Positions 1 to 8,440 are shown, counted from the stretch's first letter. The stretch is DNA of 64,000 nucleotides from Sinorhizobium fredii USDA 205 (GCF_001461695.1 NZ_AUTC01000045.1:1-64000); one strand, 5' to 3'. Program-made: numbers and translations. The notes: generated by a model not told the origin, from the letters alone.

Positions 1-122
1 AACGCGGCCCTCATGCTTTAAAGCAACAACGCGGGGTGCCGAGCCCCCGCCGGACCGCAGGCCAAGGCCGAGGACCGGCAAACAAAAAACCACCGGGCCC
101 CCAGACCCGGACACACGGATAA

Positions 123-199
<77 letters not shown>

Positions 200-215
200 A
201 ATCCAAAAACAAATA

Positions 216-246
216 GGCCCGCTCGGATCACCCCGGCGGGCCTTTT
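216..246 (+). terminator. Rho-independent terminator after tRNA-fMet
   Basis: Inverted repeat GGCCCGC (216-222) and GCGGGCC (236-242) followed by TTTT (243-246), 17 nt after the tRNA 3' end. This is the expected terminator of the tRNA transcript. Confidence 0.85.
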
Positions 247-438
247 GCTTTTGCCGGCCGTCGTCTCCAGTCCCCCGCACTCGGTCGTCGGTCGCGGCGC
301 AAGGTCAAGCGGGCATCGCCACATCGTCAACGGCTTTCGATGCATATAGCATTCAAAGGGACGGAGGCGTTGTGCAAGTACCTAAAGCACGTCGCATTCA
401 ATCGTATTCATGCAACGTGCCTTAGATCTTTGTTTTTG

Positions 439-593
439 CGCATGTCGTTGTCCCAAAACCGCTACGCATTTTCGGGCGACATCCTCTACAGCGCCGCGCG
501 TCCAACCGGACGCGCTAAGGTCGCTGTAGCACTTTGAAATACTGCATGATTTTGTCCTTAAATCGATTCCGATTTCAGGAATCATGCGCTAGC
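439..593. repeat. RIME-like compound intergenic repeat, copy 1
   Basis: Two palindromic modules abut. The first (about 439-483) begins GCATGTCGTTGTCCC and ends GGGCGACAT; it recurs at 4470-4514. The second (485-593) begins CTACAGCGCCGCGCGTCC and carries CATGATTTTGTCCTTAAATC; it recurs almost intact at 22182-22288 (inverted) and 49557-49661. The approximately 105-bp second module fits the size of the rhizobial RIME elements. Sequence from about 340 to 438 may be a further module. The right edge supplies the stop codon of the neighbouring tetR gene. The rest of 247-588 holds no gene. Confidence 0.8.
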
Positions 594-1185
594 GCGTCGT
601 GCTCGCAATTCCTGCGATCACCTTCGCCAAGGTCTTTTCCAAGTCAGGGCGTTGCTCTGGGCATTTGGCAACGGATACGGCACATTCGCGAATGGCGCCG
701 TTGATAACGACGGCATAGAGAGACGCGCTTTGCCTGTCGTGGCCGGATGCCGCGAGGTCGTCCGCGAACATTTCCTTGAACGTGCCGGAGGCGACCCCGA
801 CCACAGGTTGGAGGAGCGGACTGAGCGCAGGGGTGAGCAACATGTAGAAGCGGCCGACCTTGGGTTCGGCGCATATCGAAAACAACGCCCGGGCAGGGGC
901 GAGAATTCTGGCGCCGGTCTCTGTTTCCGCATCGCGCAGTTGTGTTCCAAGCGCGATGACGCGCTGTGAGATCAACCTGTAGACGTCCCGAAGCATTTCG
1001 TCGATGCCGCCGGGAAAATAGGAATAGACGGTCGTCTTGGACGCGCCGACCAGCTTGGCGACGGCTTCGACGGAGCAGGCGGCAAGGTCGCCTTCGTCGA
1101 AGAGGGTGAGAACCGAATCCAGCAGTTCCTGGCGCGACCGCAGACGGTTCTTTTCGCGAAGACTCATGGGTTTGGATTGTGTCAT
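589..1185 (-). CDS. TetR/AcrR-family transcriptional repressor
   Basis: 198-residue protein with an N-terminal helix-turn-helix of the TetR type (about residues 12-60; motif SKTTVYSYF) and a divergent ligand-binding C-terminal domain. The ATG at 1185 is chosen because AAGGTG lies just upstream on the minus strand; a longer upstream reading has no such site. It is divergent from the SDR fragment at 1347 and probably represses it and/or itself through the inverted repeat at 1250-1269. The stop codon lies inside the terminal bases of the RIME-like repeat, so the last residues may have been altered by the insertion. Ligand unknown. Confidence 0.88.
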   Translation of the reverse strand: MTQSKPMSLREKNRLRSRQELLDSVLTLFDEGDLAACSVEAVAKLVGASKTTVYSYFPGGIDEMLRDVYRLISQRVIALGTQLRDAETETGARILAPARALFSICAEPKVGRFYMLLTPALSPLLQPVVGVASGTFKEMFADDLAASGHDRQSASLYAVVINGAIRECAVSVAKCPEQRPDLEKTLAKVIAGIASTTR

Positions 1186-1249
1186 TGACACCTTATAGAC
1201 CGGCCTCAGGGTTGAGGAAAGGCTGGTGCGCATTTGCAATAAATGAACA

Positions 1250-1269
1250 AATAGTTCAGAAAAACTATT
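1250..1269. promoter_or_regulatory. Candidate TetR operator
   Basis: Inverted repeat AATAGTT-N6-AACTATT midway between the divergent tetR gene (start 1185) and the SDR fragment (start 1347). Position and symmetry suit autorepression; the binding protein is inferred. Confidence 0.5.
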
Positions 1270-1346
1270 GTTAGTCTTGTTATCTGGCAATCGTTCACTT
1301 ATGGTGCTCGCTGCAAAATGCCGATAAACGGCATACAGGGGACAGA

Positions 1347-1499
1347 ATGAACACGTTGCGCCTGGCGGGTAAAACCGCCTTGATAACCGGTGCCGGCCAG
1401 GGCATCGGCGCGGCAATCGTCGCTCTCTTCGCCGCCAAGGGGGCAAATGTCATGGTCGCGACGCGAACGGAGAGCCGCGGCCGAGACGTGGTACCGTGA
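1347..1499 (+). pseudogene. Truncated short-chain dehydrogenase (5' fragment)
   Basis: Encodes 50 residues from an ATG preceded by a weak GGGGACAG site. It begins with the SDR cofactor-binding segment TALITGAGQGIGAAI and stops at a TGA just after the second beta strand (MVATRTESRG). The Asn-Ser-Tyr-Lys catalytic part of an SDR (normally about 250 residues) is missing and I see no continuation in another frame before the aminotransferase at 1777. Divergent from tetR, so this was probably the repressor's target gene. The 1500-1776 stretch holds no recognisable gene beyond a leader hairpin. Confidence 0.75.
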
Positions 1500-1657
1500 C
1501 GGCGGTCTTTGCCATCCTGTTCTGCGCCGTGCTCGGCCACCGCCAGATTGATTTCAGTTCCCGCATGCTTGGGCTGCACGGCGCAAACGGCACCCGGCTG
1601 TCTACGACACCGTGTCGCGCGACTTTGGTACAGTCGCCTGACGATCATCGAACGTGC

Positions 1658-1689
1658 GGCCGTGCCCTCCGAACGAGATGGGCACGGCC
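1658..1689 (+). other. Hairpin in the leader of the aminotransferase gene
   Basis: Perfect 10-bp stem GGCCGTGCCC (1658-1667) / GGGCACGGCC (1680-1689) with a 12-nt loop, about 90 bp upstream of the aminotransferase start. There is no T-run after it, so it is not a typical terminator; it may stabilise or regulate the leader RNA. Confidence 0.4.
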
Positions 1690-1776
1690 GGCAAGAACAT
1701 TGCGAGGTATATGCATGTCAGGTTTTACGGGCGTAACACCCCGCACCCCCAAGCTCTGGTGTCGGAAGGACGCGAG

Positions 1777-3060
1777 ATGAGCGGCACTCAGGAAATCCTT
1801 GCGCGCCGCGAAAAGCTGCTCGGCAGCAACGTCTCGACCTTCTACGAGAAGCCGGTTCACCTGGTGAAAGGCGAGGGCGTCTGGCTGTGGGACGCCGACG
1901 GCCGTCGATATCTCGACTGCTACAACAACGTGCCGCATGTCGGTCATTGCCACCCGCGCGTGGTCGAGGCGATCGCCCGGCAGGCTTCAACGCTGAACAC
2001 GCACACGCGCTATCTGCACGAGGGCATCCTCGACTACGTCGAACGGCTGACCGGAACGTTCGACAGGCATCTCGATACCGCCATCCTCACCTGCACGGGC
2101 AGCGAGGCCAATGACATCGCGCTCCGCATGGCGCAGGCGGTTACCGGAAACACCGGCGTGATCGCGACGAACCATACCTATCACGGCAACACTGCGGCCG
2201 TATCGCAGCTTTCCACGCGCATGCCGCCGGTCGGCGGCTACGGCGGACATGTTCGCCACGTCCCGGCACCGGACAGCTACCGGCCGCTTGGCGGCGCGCC
2301 GGGTTCGGCCTTCACCGACGCCTGGGCGGCGGCGCTCGAAGAGGCAATCGGCTCGCTGCAGGAATCGCCGTTCGGCTTCTCGGCGCTGATCATTGATCCC
2401 TTTTTTGCCAATGAAGGCTTCCCCGAACTGCCGGACGAATTGCTTGCGCGGGTCTCGGCCGTCGTGCGGAAGGCCGGCGGCCTCCTCATCTGCGACGAAG
2501 TGCAGCCTGGTTTCGGGCGCACCGGCACGCACATGTGGGGTCACCAGCGAGCCGGGATCGTTCCCGACATCGTGACGCTCGGTAAACCCATGGGCAACGG
2601 CCATCCCATCGGCGGCGTGGTTGCGAACGCCGACACGCTCAACGCCTTCCGCAAGGCCTTCCGCTACTTCAACACCTTCGGCGGAAATCCGGTTTCCTGC
2701 GCGGCGGCCATGGCGGTGCTGGACGTGCTGGAGGACGAGAACCTCATGGAAAACGCCCGGACCGTTGGAGCGCATGCCCGCTTCGGGCTGGAAAGGCTCG
2801 CAGAAAGGCACGGCCTGATCGGTGACGTGCGCGGCAGCGGACTCTTCTTCGGCTGCGAACTGGTGCTCGACCTGCCCGAAAAGACGCCGGCGAGCCATCT
2901 GGCGACGCGGGTCGTCAACGAAATGCGTGAGCGCGGCGTACTGATGGGCAAGCTGGGCATTCACCAGAATGCCACCAAGATCCGCCCGCCCATGCCTTTC
3001 AGCCGCGACAACGCCGATCTCATGCTGTCGACGCTCGACGACGTGCTCACGGGACTCTGA
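1777..3060 (+). CDS. Class III PLP-dependent aminotransferase
   Basis: 427 residues, usual length for the family. Cytosolic fold-type I PLP enzyme; the Schiff-base lysine lies in VTLGKPMGNG and the PLP-contacting aspartate in LLICDEVQPGFGR. The region YLDCYNNVPHVGHCHP resembles AGXT2-like proteins, a group that includes amino-alcohol-phosphate lyases, so transamination of a named substrate cannot be assigned. Start ATG 1777 follows GGAAGGA at a good distance; the frame is open further upstream but without a site. The gene stands alone between the damaged SDR/TetR pair and a convergent histidine kinase gene. Confidence 0.85.
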   Translation: MSGTQEILARREKLLGSNVSTFYEKPVHLVKGEGVWLWDADGRRYLDCYNNVPHVGHCHPRVVEAIARQASTLNTHTRYLHEGILDYVERLTGTFDRHLDTAILTCTGSEANDIALRMAQAVTGNTGVIATNHTYHGNTAAVSQLSTRMPPVGGYGGHVRHVPAPDSYRPLGGAPGSAFTDAWAAALEEAIGSLQESPFGFSALIIDPFFANEGFPELPDELLARVSAVVRKAGGLLICDEVQPGFGRTGTHMWGHQRAGIVPDIVTLGKPMGNGHPIGGVVANADTLNAFRKAFRYFNTFGGNPVSCAAAMAVLDVLEDENLMENARTVGAHARFGLERLAERHGLIGDVRGSGLFFGCELVLDLPEKTPASHLATRVVNEMRERGVLMGKLGIHQNATKIRPPMPFSRDNADLMLSTLDDVLTGL

Positions 3061-3199
3061 TGGCCGTTTTGCCGATCTGGGTTTTGCCGACGAAGCCGAG
3101 ACCGGTGGACTGCACGATCTCATGGCCGAGGCTGTGACGGCAGCAAAGCAGCGATCACTGGAGCTTGGACAGTAGACGGGCGGCCGGATCGCGTTGAAA

Positions 3200-4447
3200 T
3201 CAGGCCGAGCGAAGTGGAAGCTTCACAACGAAGCAGGCGCCGCCGCCCAACTGCGATTCGTAGCGGACCGCGCCACCGTGGCGCTCGGCGATCTGGCGCA
3301 CCAGCGCCAGCCCCAAGCCCCACCCGCCCGCGGCTTCGCTGCGTCCCGAGGGTCGATAGAAGGGCTCGAAAACGCGGGCGCTCTCGCTCTCCGGGACGCC
3401 GGGGCCGTGGTCGCGGACCGTGAGTTCCACCGCACCGCCAACCCGCGCTACAGTGGCGGAGACAGGCGGGCGGCCGTGGCGGAGCGCGTTCTGCATGAGA
3501 TTGCGCACGAGCCTGCCGAGCAGGCGTGCATCGCCTTTAATGATCGCCGGCGTGCCGGAGACCTCGACCCCGTTGCGCGCCCCTTCTTCCGCGACCAGGG
3601 CCAGAAGGTCGACCAACTCGGGCGCATCGAGCTTCTCGACATGGTCGAGCCTGCTCGCCAGCAGGATCTCCTCGACCAGCGTGTCCAGCTCGGCGAGGTT
3701 GCGGACGATCTCCTCCTTGCGCTTCTCGTCGGGCGCCTGCTCATAGAGGTCGATCGCGACGCGCAGGCGCGCAAGCGGCGAGCGCAATTCGTGACTGGCA
3801 TTGGCGAGCAGGGCGCGGTGCGACTTGATCAGCCGCTCGACATGATCGGCCGCCGTGTTGAAGCTCTTCGCCACCGCCGCCACCTCGTCGCGGCCGCCCG
3901 CCGGCACGCGGGCCACGAAATCGCCCCGCCCCCAGGCATCGACGCCCGCGCGTAGCCGCTCCAGACGGCGCGTCAGGTGGCGCACCACCGGATAGGCGGC
4001 GAGCCCGATGACGCCGGCGATCAACGCCAGGTAGGCGAGCGGATTGCGACCGGCCGGCCGGAAAGGCCGCGCCATCCGCGCTGCGACTGCGCGACCGTCG
4101 GGCAACTCCGTCACCATGGTGTGAACGTCGCCTCTGTCGTGGCGCCAGCGCCGCTCGAGAATGTCGCGCGGTAGCGGCCGTCCGGCGCCGGCGATCAGCC
4201 GGCCGCGCGGATCGTATACCGCTATGTCGGCATCGAAGGTCCGTGAAAACCGCTCCAGCGTCGCCTCGACCGACCGCCGGTCCATGTCGGCCGGAATGAG
4301 CGCCGCGACGAACCGCGCGCGTTGGCTCCGCCAACTCAAATCCTCCTCGCCCTGTCCCAGCCACACGAAGGCGGCGCTGGCGACGGCGACGGCGGCTAGG
4401 CTCGCCAGCAGCGTCAGGTAGATTTTCAGGAACAGCCGGCTGCGCAT
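3200..4447 (-). CDS. Sensor histidine kinase of a Cpx-like two-component system
   Basis: 415 residues. Membrane segment at about 8-30, a periplasmic sensor part to about 135, second membrane segment about 138-157, HAMP linker, dimerisation domain with phospho-acceptor His219 in HELRSPLARLR, then the ATPase domain with N box NLMQNALRHG, G1 DHGPG and G2 GWGLGL. All catalytic motifs are present, so the kinase looks functional. It is the third gene of the set running from the Spy-like protein through the OmpR-type regulator, and is separated from the regulator by a palindromic repeat (4470-4514). Because the regulator is broken, the kinase may now be orphaned or signal to another partner. Confidence 0.93.
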   Translation of the reverse strand: MRSRLFLKIYLTLLASLAAVAVASAAFVWLGQGEEDLSWRSQRARFVAALIPADMDRRSVEATLERFSRTFDADIAVYDPRGRLIAGAGRPLPRDILERRWRHDRGDVHTMVTELPDGRAVAARMARPFRPAGRNPLAYLALIAGVIGLAAYPVVRHLTRRLERLRAGVDAWGRGDFVARVPAGGRDEVAAVAKSFNTAADHVERLIKSHRALLANASHELRSPLARLRVAIDLYEQAPDEKRKEEIVRNLAELDTLVEEILLASRLDHVEKLDAPELVDLLALVAEEGARNGVEVSGTPAIIKGDARLLGRLVRNLMQNALRHGRPPVSATVARVGGAVELTVRDHGPGVPESESARVFEPFYRPSGRSEAAGGWGLGLALVRQIAERHGGAVRYESQLGGGACFVVKLPLRSA

Positions 4448-4469
4448 CGCTCTGGATCTCTGCTTGGAT

Positions 4470-4514
4470 GCATGTCGTTATCCCAAAACCGCTGCACACT
4501 TTTGGGCGACATGC
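4470..4514. repeat. RIME-like palindrome module between kinase and regulator genes
   Basis: Palindrome with arms GCATGTCG (4470-4477) and CGACATGC (4507-4514), closely matching the module at 439-483. It ends two bases before the regulator stop codon. Confidence 0.75.
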
Positions 4515-4515
4515 T

Positions 4516-5188
4516 TTATCTCTCGTCGTCCTGGAAGCGGGCGAAGACATAGCCGGCGCCGCGCACGGTGATGATCCGCCGCGGATGCTTGGGATCGCTC
4601 TCGATTACCGCCCTGATGCGCGAGACATGGACGTCGATTGAACGGTCGAAGGCTTCCAGTTCCTCGCCCTTGACCGCGTCCATCAACTGCTCGCGCGACA
4701 GCGTGCGGCCGGGATTTTCGGCAAGCGCCACCAGCAGGTCGAATTGGTAGCTGGTCAGTGCACATTCGCGGCCATCGATCCTCACCGAGCGGGATCCCGG
4801 ATCGATCTCCAGCCGTCCGAAGCGCAGCACGCGCGAAACCGTGGCGCTACCGCTGCGACGGCGCAGGATCGCCTTAAGCCGCGCCAGCAATTCACGCGGA
4901 TTGAAGGGTTTCGGCAGATAGTCGTCGGCTCCGAGCTCCAGCCCGACGATGCGGTCCGTCTCTTCGCCCTTGGCCGTAAGCATGAGGATCGGCACATCCG
5001 AGACCGCGCGCATGCGCCGGCAAGTCTCGAAGCCGTCGAGATCGGGGAGCATGACGTCGAGAATTACAGCATCCGGGGCACGGCGGCTAAGGTCGGTGAG
5101 GCCCGCCGTAGACGTCGCCGCGGTCTGGACCGTGTAGCCGTTTCCTACAGCTTTGCGCGTCTTATCAGAGGCGCGAAGCTGTTGAAGC
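4516..5188 (-). pseudogene. OmpR/CpxR-type response regulator, 5'-truncated
   Basis: The frame encodes the receiver from beta 2 onward (GYTVQTA, phospho-Asp in AVILDVMLPDLDG, the Lys switch residue in YLPKPF) and an intact winged-helix DNA-binding domain (SYQFDLLVALAENPGRTLSREQ is typical of OmpR family, split here by no frameshift). The first beta strand and the acidic Asp-Asp pair are absent. Upstream the frame runs into a TAA (5200-5202) inside a palindromic repeat and has no ATG, GTG or TTG before the internal ATG at 5052, which lies two codons after the phospho-Asp. A product starting there would carry only the DNA-binding domain and part of the receiver. The gene therefore looks inactivated or reduced by repeat insertion. 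Confidence 0.85.
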
Positions 5189-5238
5189 GCTGCATGTTTT
5201 TATCCTTGAATCGGCTAGGATCTAAGGAAACATGCAGC
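5189..5238. repeat. Palindromic repeat replacing the 5' end of the regulator gene
   Basis: Arms GCTGCATGTTT (from 5189) and AAACATGCAGC (to 5238) around TATCCTTGAATCGG and related sequence; the same module is in the repeats at 485-593, 22182-22288, 32569-32617 and 49557-49661. It lies between the Spy-like stop codon (5252) and the first receiver codons. Confidence 0.8.
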
Positions 5239-5251
5239 AGCCGACTCAGTC

Positions 5252-5803
5252 TTACCACCGGCCGCGGCCCCTGCGCTCCTTCAAATGTTCGACGAGCTTG
5301 ACGCGCTGCTCCGGCGTCAGCACTTCGGCGGCGTCGAGGAGCGCAGTCATCATCTTGCGCGAGGCCTCGTCGATGGCTGTGATGCGCTCGCCGCGCAGCT
5401 TCTCGGCGGCGGCGCGGTCGATGGTCGCCGCGCCGAGGAGTTCGATCACCTCCTCGCGCGTTTCGCGGAAGTCCCGGAAAGTCGGCCTGATCTCAGTTCG
5501 CGCCTTGTCGATGATGTCCCAAAGCTTGTCTTCCTGCTCGGGCGTCGCGTCGAGTTCGTCGAGCATGGAGCCGATCCGCCGTTCCATAGAGCCGCCACCT
5601 CCCATATGCGCGTGCATGATATGGCCGCCCATGCCGAAGCGGCCCATGCCGAAGCCGAAATCGTCGCTGCGCGCGGCTGCAAAGCCGACCGCGCTGACAA
5701 CCCCGACGGCTGCGAGCCCGCCGATGGCGGCGCGCCGCCCCCATCCTTTCGGAGCGGGTTCGCCGGCGGTCGGGCTCGACAGGTTCTTGTCCTCGTTTTC
5801 CAT
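5252..5803 (-). CDS. Spy/CpxP-like periplasmic protein (LTXXQ family)
   Basis: 183 residues. A twin-Arg-like/signal-anchor segment (GWGRRAAIGGLAAVGVVSAV) leads to a His/Gly/Met-rich patch and a helical domain containing two LTXXQ-like motifs (ATPEQEDKL and LTPEQRVKL) characteristic of CpxP/Spy envelope chaperone-sensors. Members bind misfolded envelope proteins or metals and damp the Cpx kinase. The ATG at 5803 follows AAGGAGA. It is first in the set with the regulator and kinase, and a CpxR-type direct repeat lies 83 bp upstream. The family assignment is good; the signal sensed is not visible. Confidence 0.82.
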   Translation of the reverse strand: MENEDKNLSSPTAGEPAPKGWGRRAAIGGLAAVGVVSAVGFAAARSDDFGFGMGRFGMGGHIMHAHMGGGGSMERRIGSMLDELDATPEQEDKLWDIIDKARTEIRPTFRDFRETREEVIELLGAATIDRAAAEKLRGERITAIDEASRKMMTALLDAAEVLTPEQRVKLVEHLKERRGRGRW

Positions 5804-5885
5804 GATCAGTCTCCTTTCACTCCGGCAGCACATGCTGCAATGGAGGAAAGCTAACAGGGCAACGTTTCGAGCCTTCCGGGTGAAT

Positions 5886-5900
5886 GTAAAGAAATGTAAA
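5886..5900 (-). promoter_or_regulatory. CpxR-type direct repeat
   Basis: GTAAA-GAAAT-GTAAA, an exact match to the enterobacterial CpxR consensus GTAAA-N5-GTAAA, upstream of the Spy-like gene. Tandem half-sites with about one helical turn spacing are the norm for OmpR-family regulators. Assignment to the adjacent (truncated) regulator is inference. Confidence 0.55.
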
Positions 5901-5947
5901 GCCGAGCCCGTTCAGGACGCTCGTCGAGCAGGCGGTCGACTGACGCG

Positions 5948-6718
5948 CTATCGTCTTACGCGGCGTAGCACGGCTTCAAGGGCATTCGTCAGCGCTCGGC
6001 TTCCGCCGCCGCGCTCGAAATCGTCGAACACCTGCTCGTTCAAGCCGCCGGGGGTCGAGAACTCGCGCCTCAAGGCATCGAGGGGCGTTGCCTCGGCCCT
6101 GACCGCCGTCTGTGCCAGGCTGGCAAAGAGCGGCGCCAGGTAGGCGCGGACCTTCTCGCGGGCGACGCCCTTCTCGGCCACCCAGCCGGTCGCCCGGTCG
6201 AGAATACCGAAATAGGTCCCCATCAGCGCGCTGGCGACGGCGAGGAGGTCGTATTCCTCTTTCGTCTCGCATTCCACCGCGCTGCCGAGCGCCGCAAAGA
6301 TGGCGGCAATGTCGGGATTGGGCGGGTAGATGGCGGTCACACCCGCGCGTTCGGCGACGAAGGGCAGAGGGATTGCCTGGCTCAACCGCACGTCTTCCCG
6401 GATCCAGGCCAGGAGCTTGGAACGATCGGTTGCCGCGATGACGCTGACGACCGTTTGGCCTGCCCGGAAGACGAGCGCCGTGACCACTTCCTCGGCGATC
6501 TGCGGCCGGATGGCAAGAAACAGCACGTCGGCGGCATCGACCACGTCCTGGTTGTCCCTGGCGATTCGCACCGACGGAAACCGGCCCGCGAGCCGGGCGG
6601 CGATCTCCCGATTGCGCGGCGAGACGACGATCTCCGCGACCCCGAGACTGGTGCCGACGATGCCTGTCACCATTGCCTCGGTGATCGCACCTGTGCCGAC
6701 AAAACCGATCCGCATCAT
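5948..6718 (-). CDS. ProC-like NAD(P)-dependent pyrroline carboxylate reductase
   Basis: 256 residues, near the 270 of ProC. N-terminal Rossmann motif GFVGTGAITEAM (residues 5-16) binds NAD(P)H; the C-terminal part contains the ProC-like signature region around STPGGLNEQVF. It probably reduces a delta-1-pyrroline carboxylate or related cyclic imine in the cytosol. The start overlaps the end of the gntR gene (ATG codons at 6718 and 6715), so the two are co-translated. The company of a DapA-family lyase, FAD amino acid oxidoreductase and proline-racemase-family enzyme suggests a catabolic rather than biosynthetic role. Confidence 0.8.
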   Translation of the reverse strand: MMRIGFVGTGAITEAMVTGIVGTSLGVAEIVVSPRNREIAARLAGRFPSVRIARDNQDVVDAADVLFLAIRPQIAEEVVTALVFRAGQTVVSVIAATDRSKLLAWIREDVRLSQAIPLPFVAERAGVTAIYPPNPDIAAIFAALGSAVECETKEEYDLLAVASALMGTYFGILDRATGWVAEKGVAREKVRAYLAPLFASLAQTAVRAEATPLDALRREFSTPGGLNEQVFDDFERGGGSRALTNALEAVLRRVRR

Positions 6719-7434
6719 TCTGCCGCCTTGCGTCGCCCGAGCGAGACATCCGTCGTGTAGTTCTCGCGCATGAAGTTGATGAAGTTCTGCTGGAACTGCC
6801 GCGTGTGCGCATGCGCCAGTTCGTCGGCGAGATCGACATTCTTCGTCCGGATCGCCTCGAGCATCAGGTTGTGCTCGTCGGTCAGCAGATAGCCTTCATG
6901 CGTGCGCTCCAGATACTCGAAGTGCAGATGCAGCATGCGCTGGCCCTGATTGAGCAGGCGCTCGTAAAACGACGCCAGATAGGGATTCCGGCCGGCGTGA
7001 GCGATCGCCATATGGAACTGCTTGTTGGCTTCCGACATCCTTAGGTGATCGCCGGTATTGACGGCCGTCTCGAACTCCTTCTGTCGCCTGGCGATCGCCT
7101 TCAGGTCCGCCTCGGTGCGCAATTCTGCGGCAAGGCGGGTGTTCATGCGCTGGGCGATGTCCAGCGCCTCGACATATTTCGGGAAGGTGGCCACCTCGAT
7201 CGGCGCGACGATCGTGCTGCGGTTGGACAGGGTCACGACAAGATCCTCGCCCGCGAGCCTGATCAAGGCCTCGCGAACCGGCGAGCGGGACATGTCGAAG
7301 CGTTCGGCGAGCGTGCTCTCGTCCAGGAGCTGGCCGGGAGCAAGCGTCAGTGACAGGATTTCGTTGCGCAGCGTCTCGTAGACGTTTTTCCAGCCAGTGC
7401 CCCTGGCTCGTTTCGTTTCAATTTCGTCAGACAC
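6715..7434 (-). CDS. GntR-family (FadR subfamily) regulator
   Basis: 239 residues: winged helix (about 15-75, motif MSRSPVREAL) and an FCD ligand-binding domain rich in His and acidic residues (FHMAIAHAG, HLHFEYLERTH, ALEAHAHTR-like helices). The start is a GTG at 7434, supported by domain completeness more than by its weak ribosome site. Divergent from the ABC transporter operon and separated from it by an inverted repeat at 7510-7532. Most likely a substrate-relieved repressor of the transporter/catabolic operon and of itself. Confidence 0.9.
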   Translation of the reverse strand: MSDEIETKRARGTGWKNVYETLRNEILSLTLAPGQLLDESTLAERFDMSRSPVREALIRLAGEDLVVTLSNRSTIVAPIEVATFPKYVEALDIAQRMNTRLAAELRTEADLKAIARRQKEFETAVNTGDHLRMSEANKQFHMAIAHAGRNPYLASFYERLLNQGQRMLHLHFEYLERTHEGYLLTDEHNLMLEAIRTKNVDLADELAHAHTRQFQQNFINFMRENYTTDVSLGRRKAAE

Positions 7435-7504
7435 TTGGCTCGCTTTCTCCGATGCTGACCCATAGGGCCAGAAAATCGCGACCTCGACAATGTAAATTTT
7501 CCTC

Positions 7505-7532
7505 TTGACTTTGTCGACACGTAGACGACAAA
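7505..7532 (+). promoter_or_regulatory. Promoter -35 element with GntR-type operator
   Basis: TTGACT (7505-7510) resembles a -35 hexamer and is abutted by the inverted repeat TTTGTCG-N9-CGACAAA (7510-7532). No convincing -10 is seen at 17 bp. The position, about 75 bp before the binding-protein start and between divergent gntR and transporter genes, makes it the obvious operator. Confidence 0.6.
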
Positions 7533-7606
7533 GAAAGACTAAGATCGGCTCAAGCCGACGAGAGGAACCGCGCGCGACGCGCGCCCGTCAAACAGAGGAA
7601 ATGACG

Positions 7607-8440
7607 ATGCTTTCGAAGATGCTTTCGCCCGTCCTGCGGGCGCTGCCTGCGCTTGCCCTGATCACCGGTCTTTCAATCACCGCCGCATCTGCCCAGGCTG
7701 CCGAAGGCTACTGGCAGGGCGTGCAGAAGGCGGGAGTGCTTCGTTGCGGCGCCGCCGTCGCTCCGCCTTACGTCATGCGCGACCCGGCGAGCGGCGAATA
7801 CTCGGGCTTCTTTGCCGATCTCTGCCGCGAGTTCGCCGATGTCCTGAAGGTCAAGCCGGAATTCGTCGATACGACCTGGGACAACATCGTCGCCGGGCTG
7901 CAGGCCGGAAAATGGGATCTCTCGCTGGCGCTGAACAGGACACCGGCGCGCGCCATGGCGGTGCAGTTTTCCGTTCCGGCGATGGAGTACCAGATCTCGC
8001 TTGCCTACAATAAGGAGAACCCGAAGATCCCGGCCGGCGCGACCTCGGTCGCGGACATCGACAACAAGGACCTGACCTTGGCGGTCATGTCGGGGACCGC
8101 CCAGGACAAGGCGATCACGGCGGCCGTGAAGAACGCAACGATCCTGCGGCTGCCGGGCAATGACGAGACGCGCCTCGCGGTGGTCTCCAGACGGGCCGAC
8201 ATCCTCGTCGATGCCTCCGACACCAACCAGCTCTTCACCCAGTCGAATCCCGATTGGGCGGTCGCACTGAACCCGACGCCGGCATTGGCGAAGCAGGGCG
8301 TCGCCTTCGGCCTGCCGCATCAGTTGTCGGCATCTGACGTTGAAGTGGTCAACATATTTCTTGAGGAAAAGGTCGCGACCGGCCACGTGGAGGAACTGAT
8401 CCGCAAGGCGGTCAATGAAGTGCTGAAGAGCGCGCAATGA
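7607..8440 (+). CDS. Polar amino acid ABC transporter, periplasmic binding protein
   Basis: 277 residues. A Sec signal peptide (residues 1-27, cleavage after AASAQA) precedes a bacterial extracellular solute-binding family 3 domain (GVLRCGAAVAPPYV, SGFFADLCREFADVL, WDNIVAGLQAGKWDL). It captures an amino-acid-like ligand in the periplasm and delivers it to the two permeases encoded downstream. ATG 7607 is preferred over ATG 7601 because AGAGGA (7594-7599) is correctly spaced. First gene of a rightward operon running to about 16980. The substrate is inferred from the enzymes to be a proline-type compound. Confidence 0.92.
   Translation: MLSKMLSPVLRALPALALITGLSITAASAQAAEGYWQGVQKAGVLRCGAAVAPPYVMRDPASGEYSGFFADLCREFADVLKVKPEFVDTTWDNIVAGLQAGKWDLSLALNRTPARAMAVQFSVPAMEYQISLAYNKENPKIPAGATSVADIDNKDLTLAVMSGTAQDKAITAAVKNATILRLPGNDETRLAVVSRRADILVDASDTNQLFTQSNPDWAVALNPTPALAKQGVAFGLPHQLSASDVEVVNIFLEEKVATGHVEELIRKAVNEVLKSAQ

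Noticed and set aside
382..585. Short open frames within the RIME-like repeat
   Set aside because: Reading frames formed by palindromic repeats recur wherever the repeat does and lack ribosome sites.
3061..3199. Plus-strand frame ending at 3175 with a protein-like sequence
   Set aside because: Begins inside the aminotransferase gene in another frame and only about 35 residues lie outside it; no independent start.
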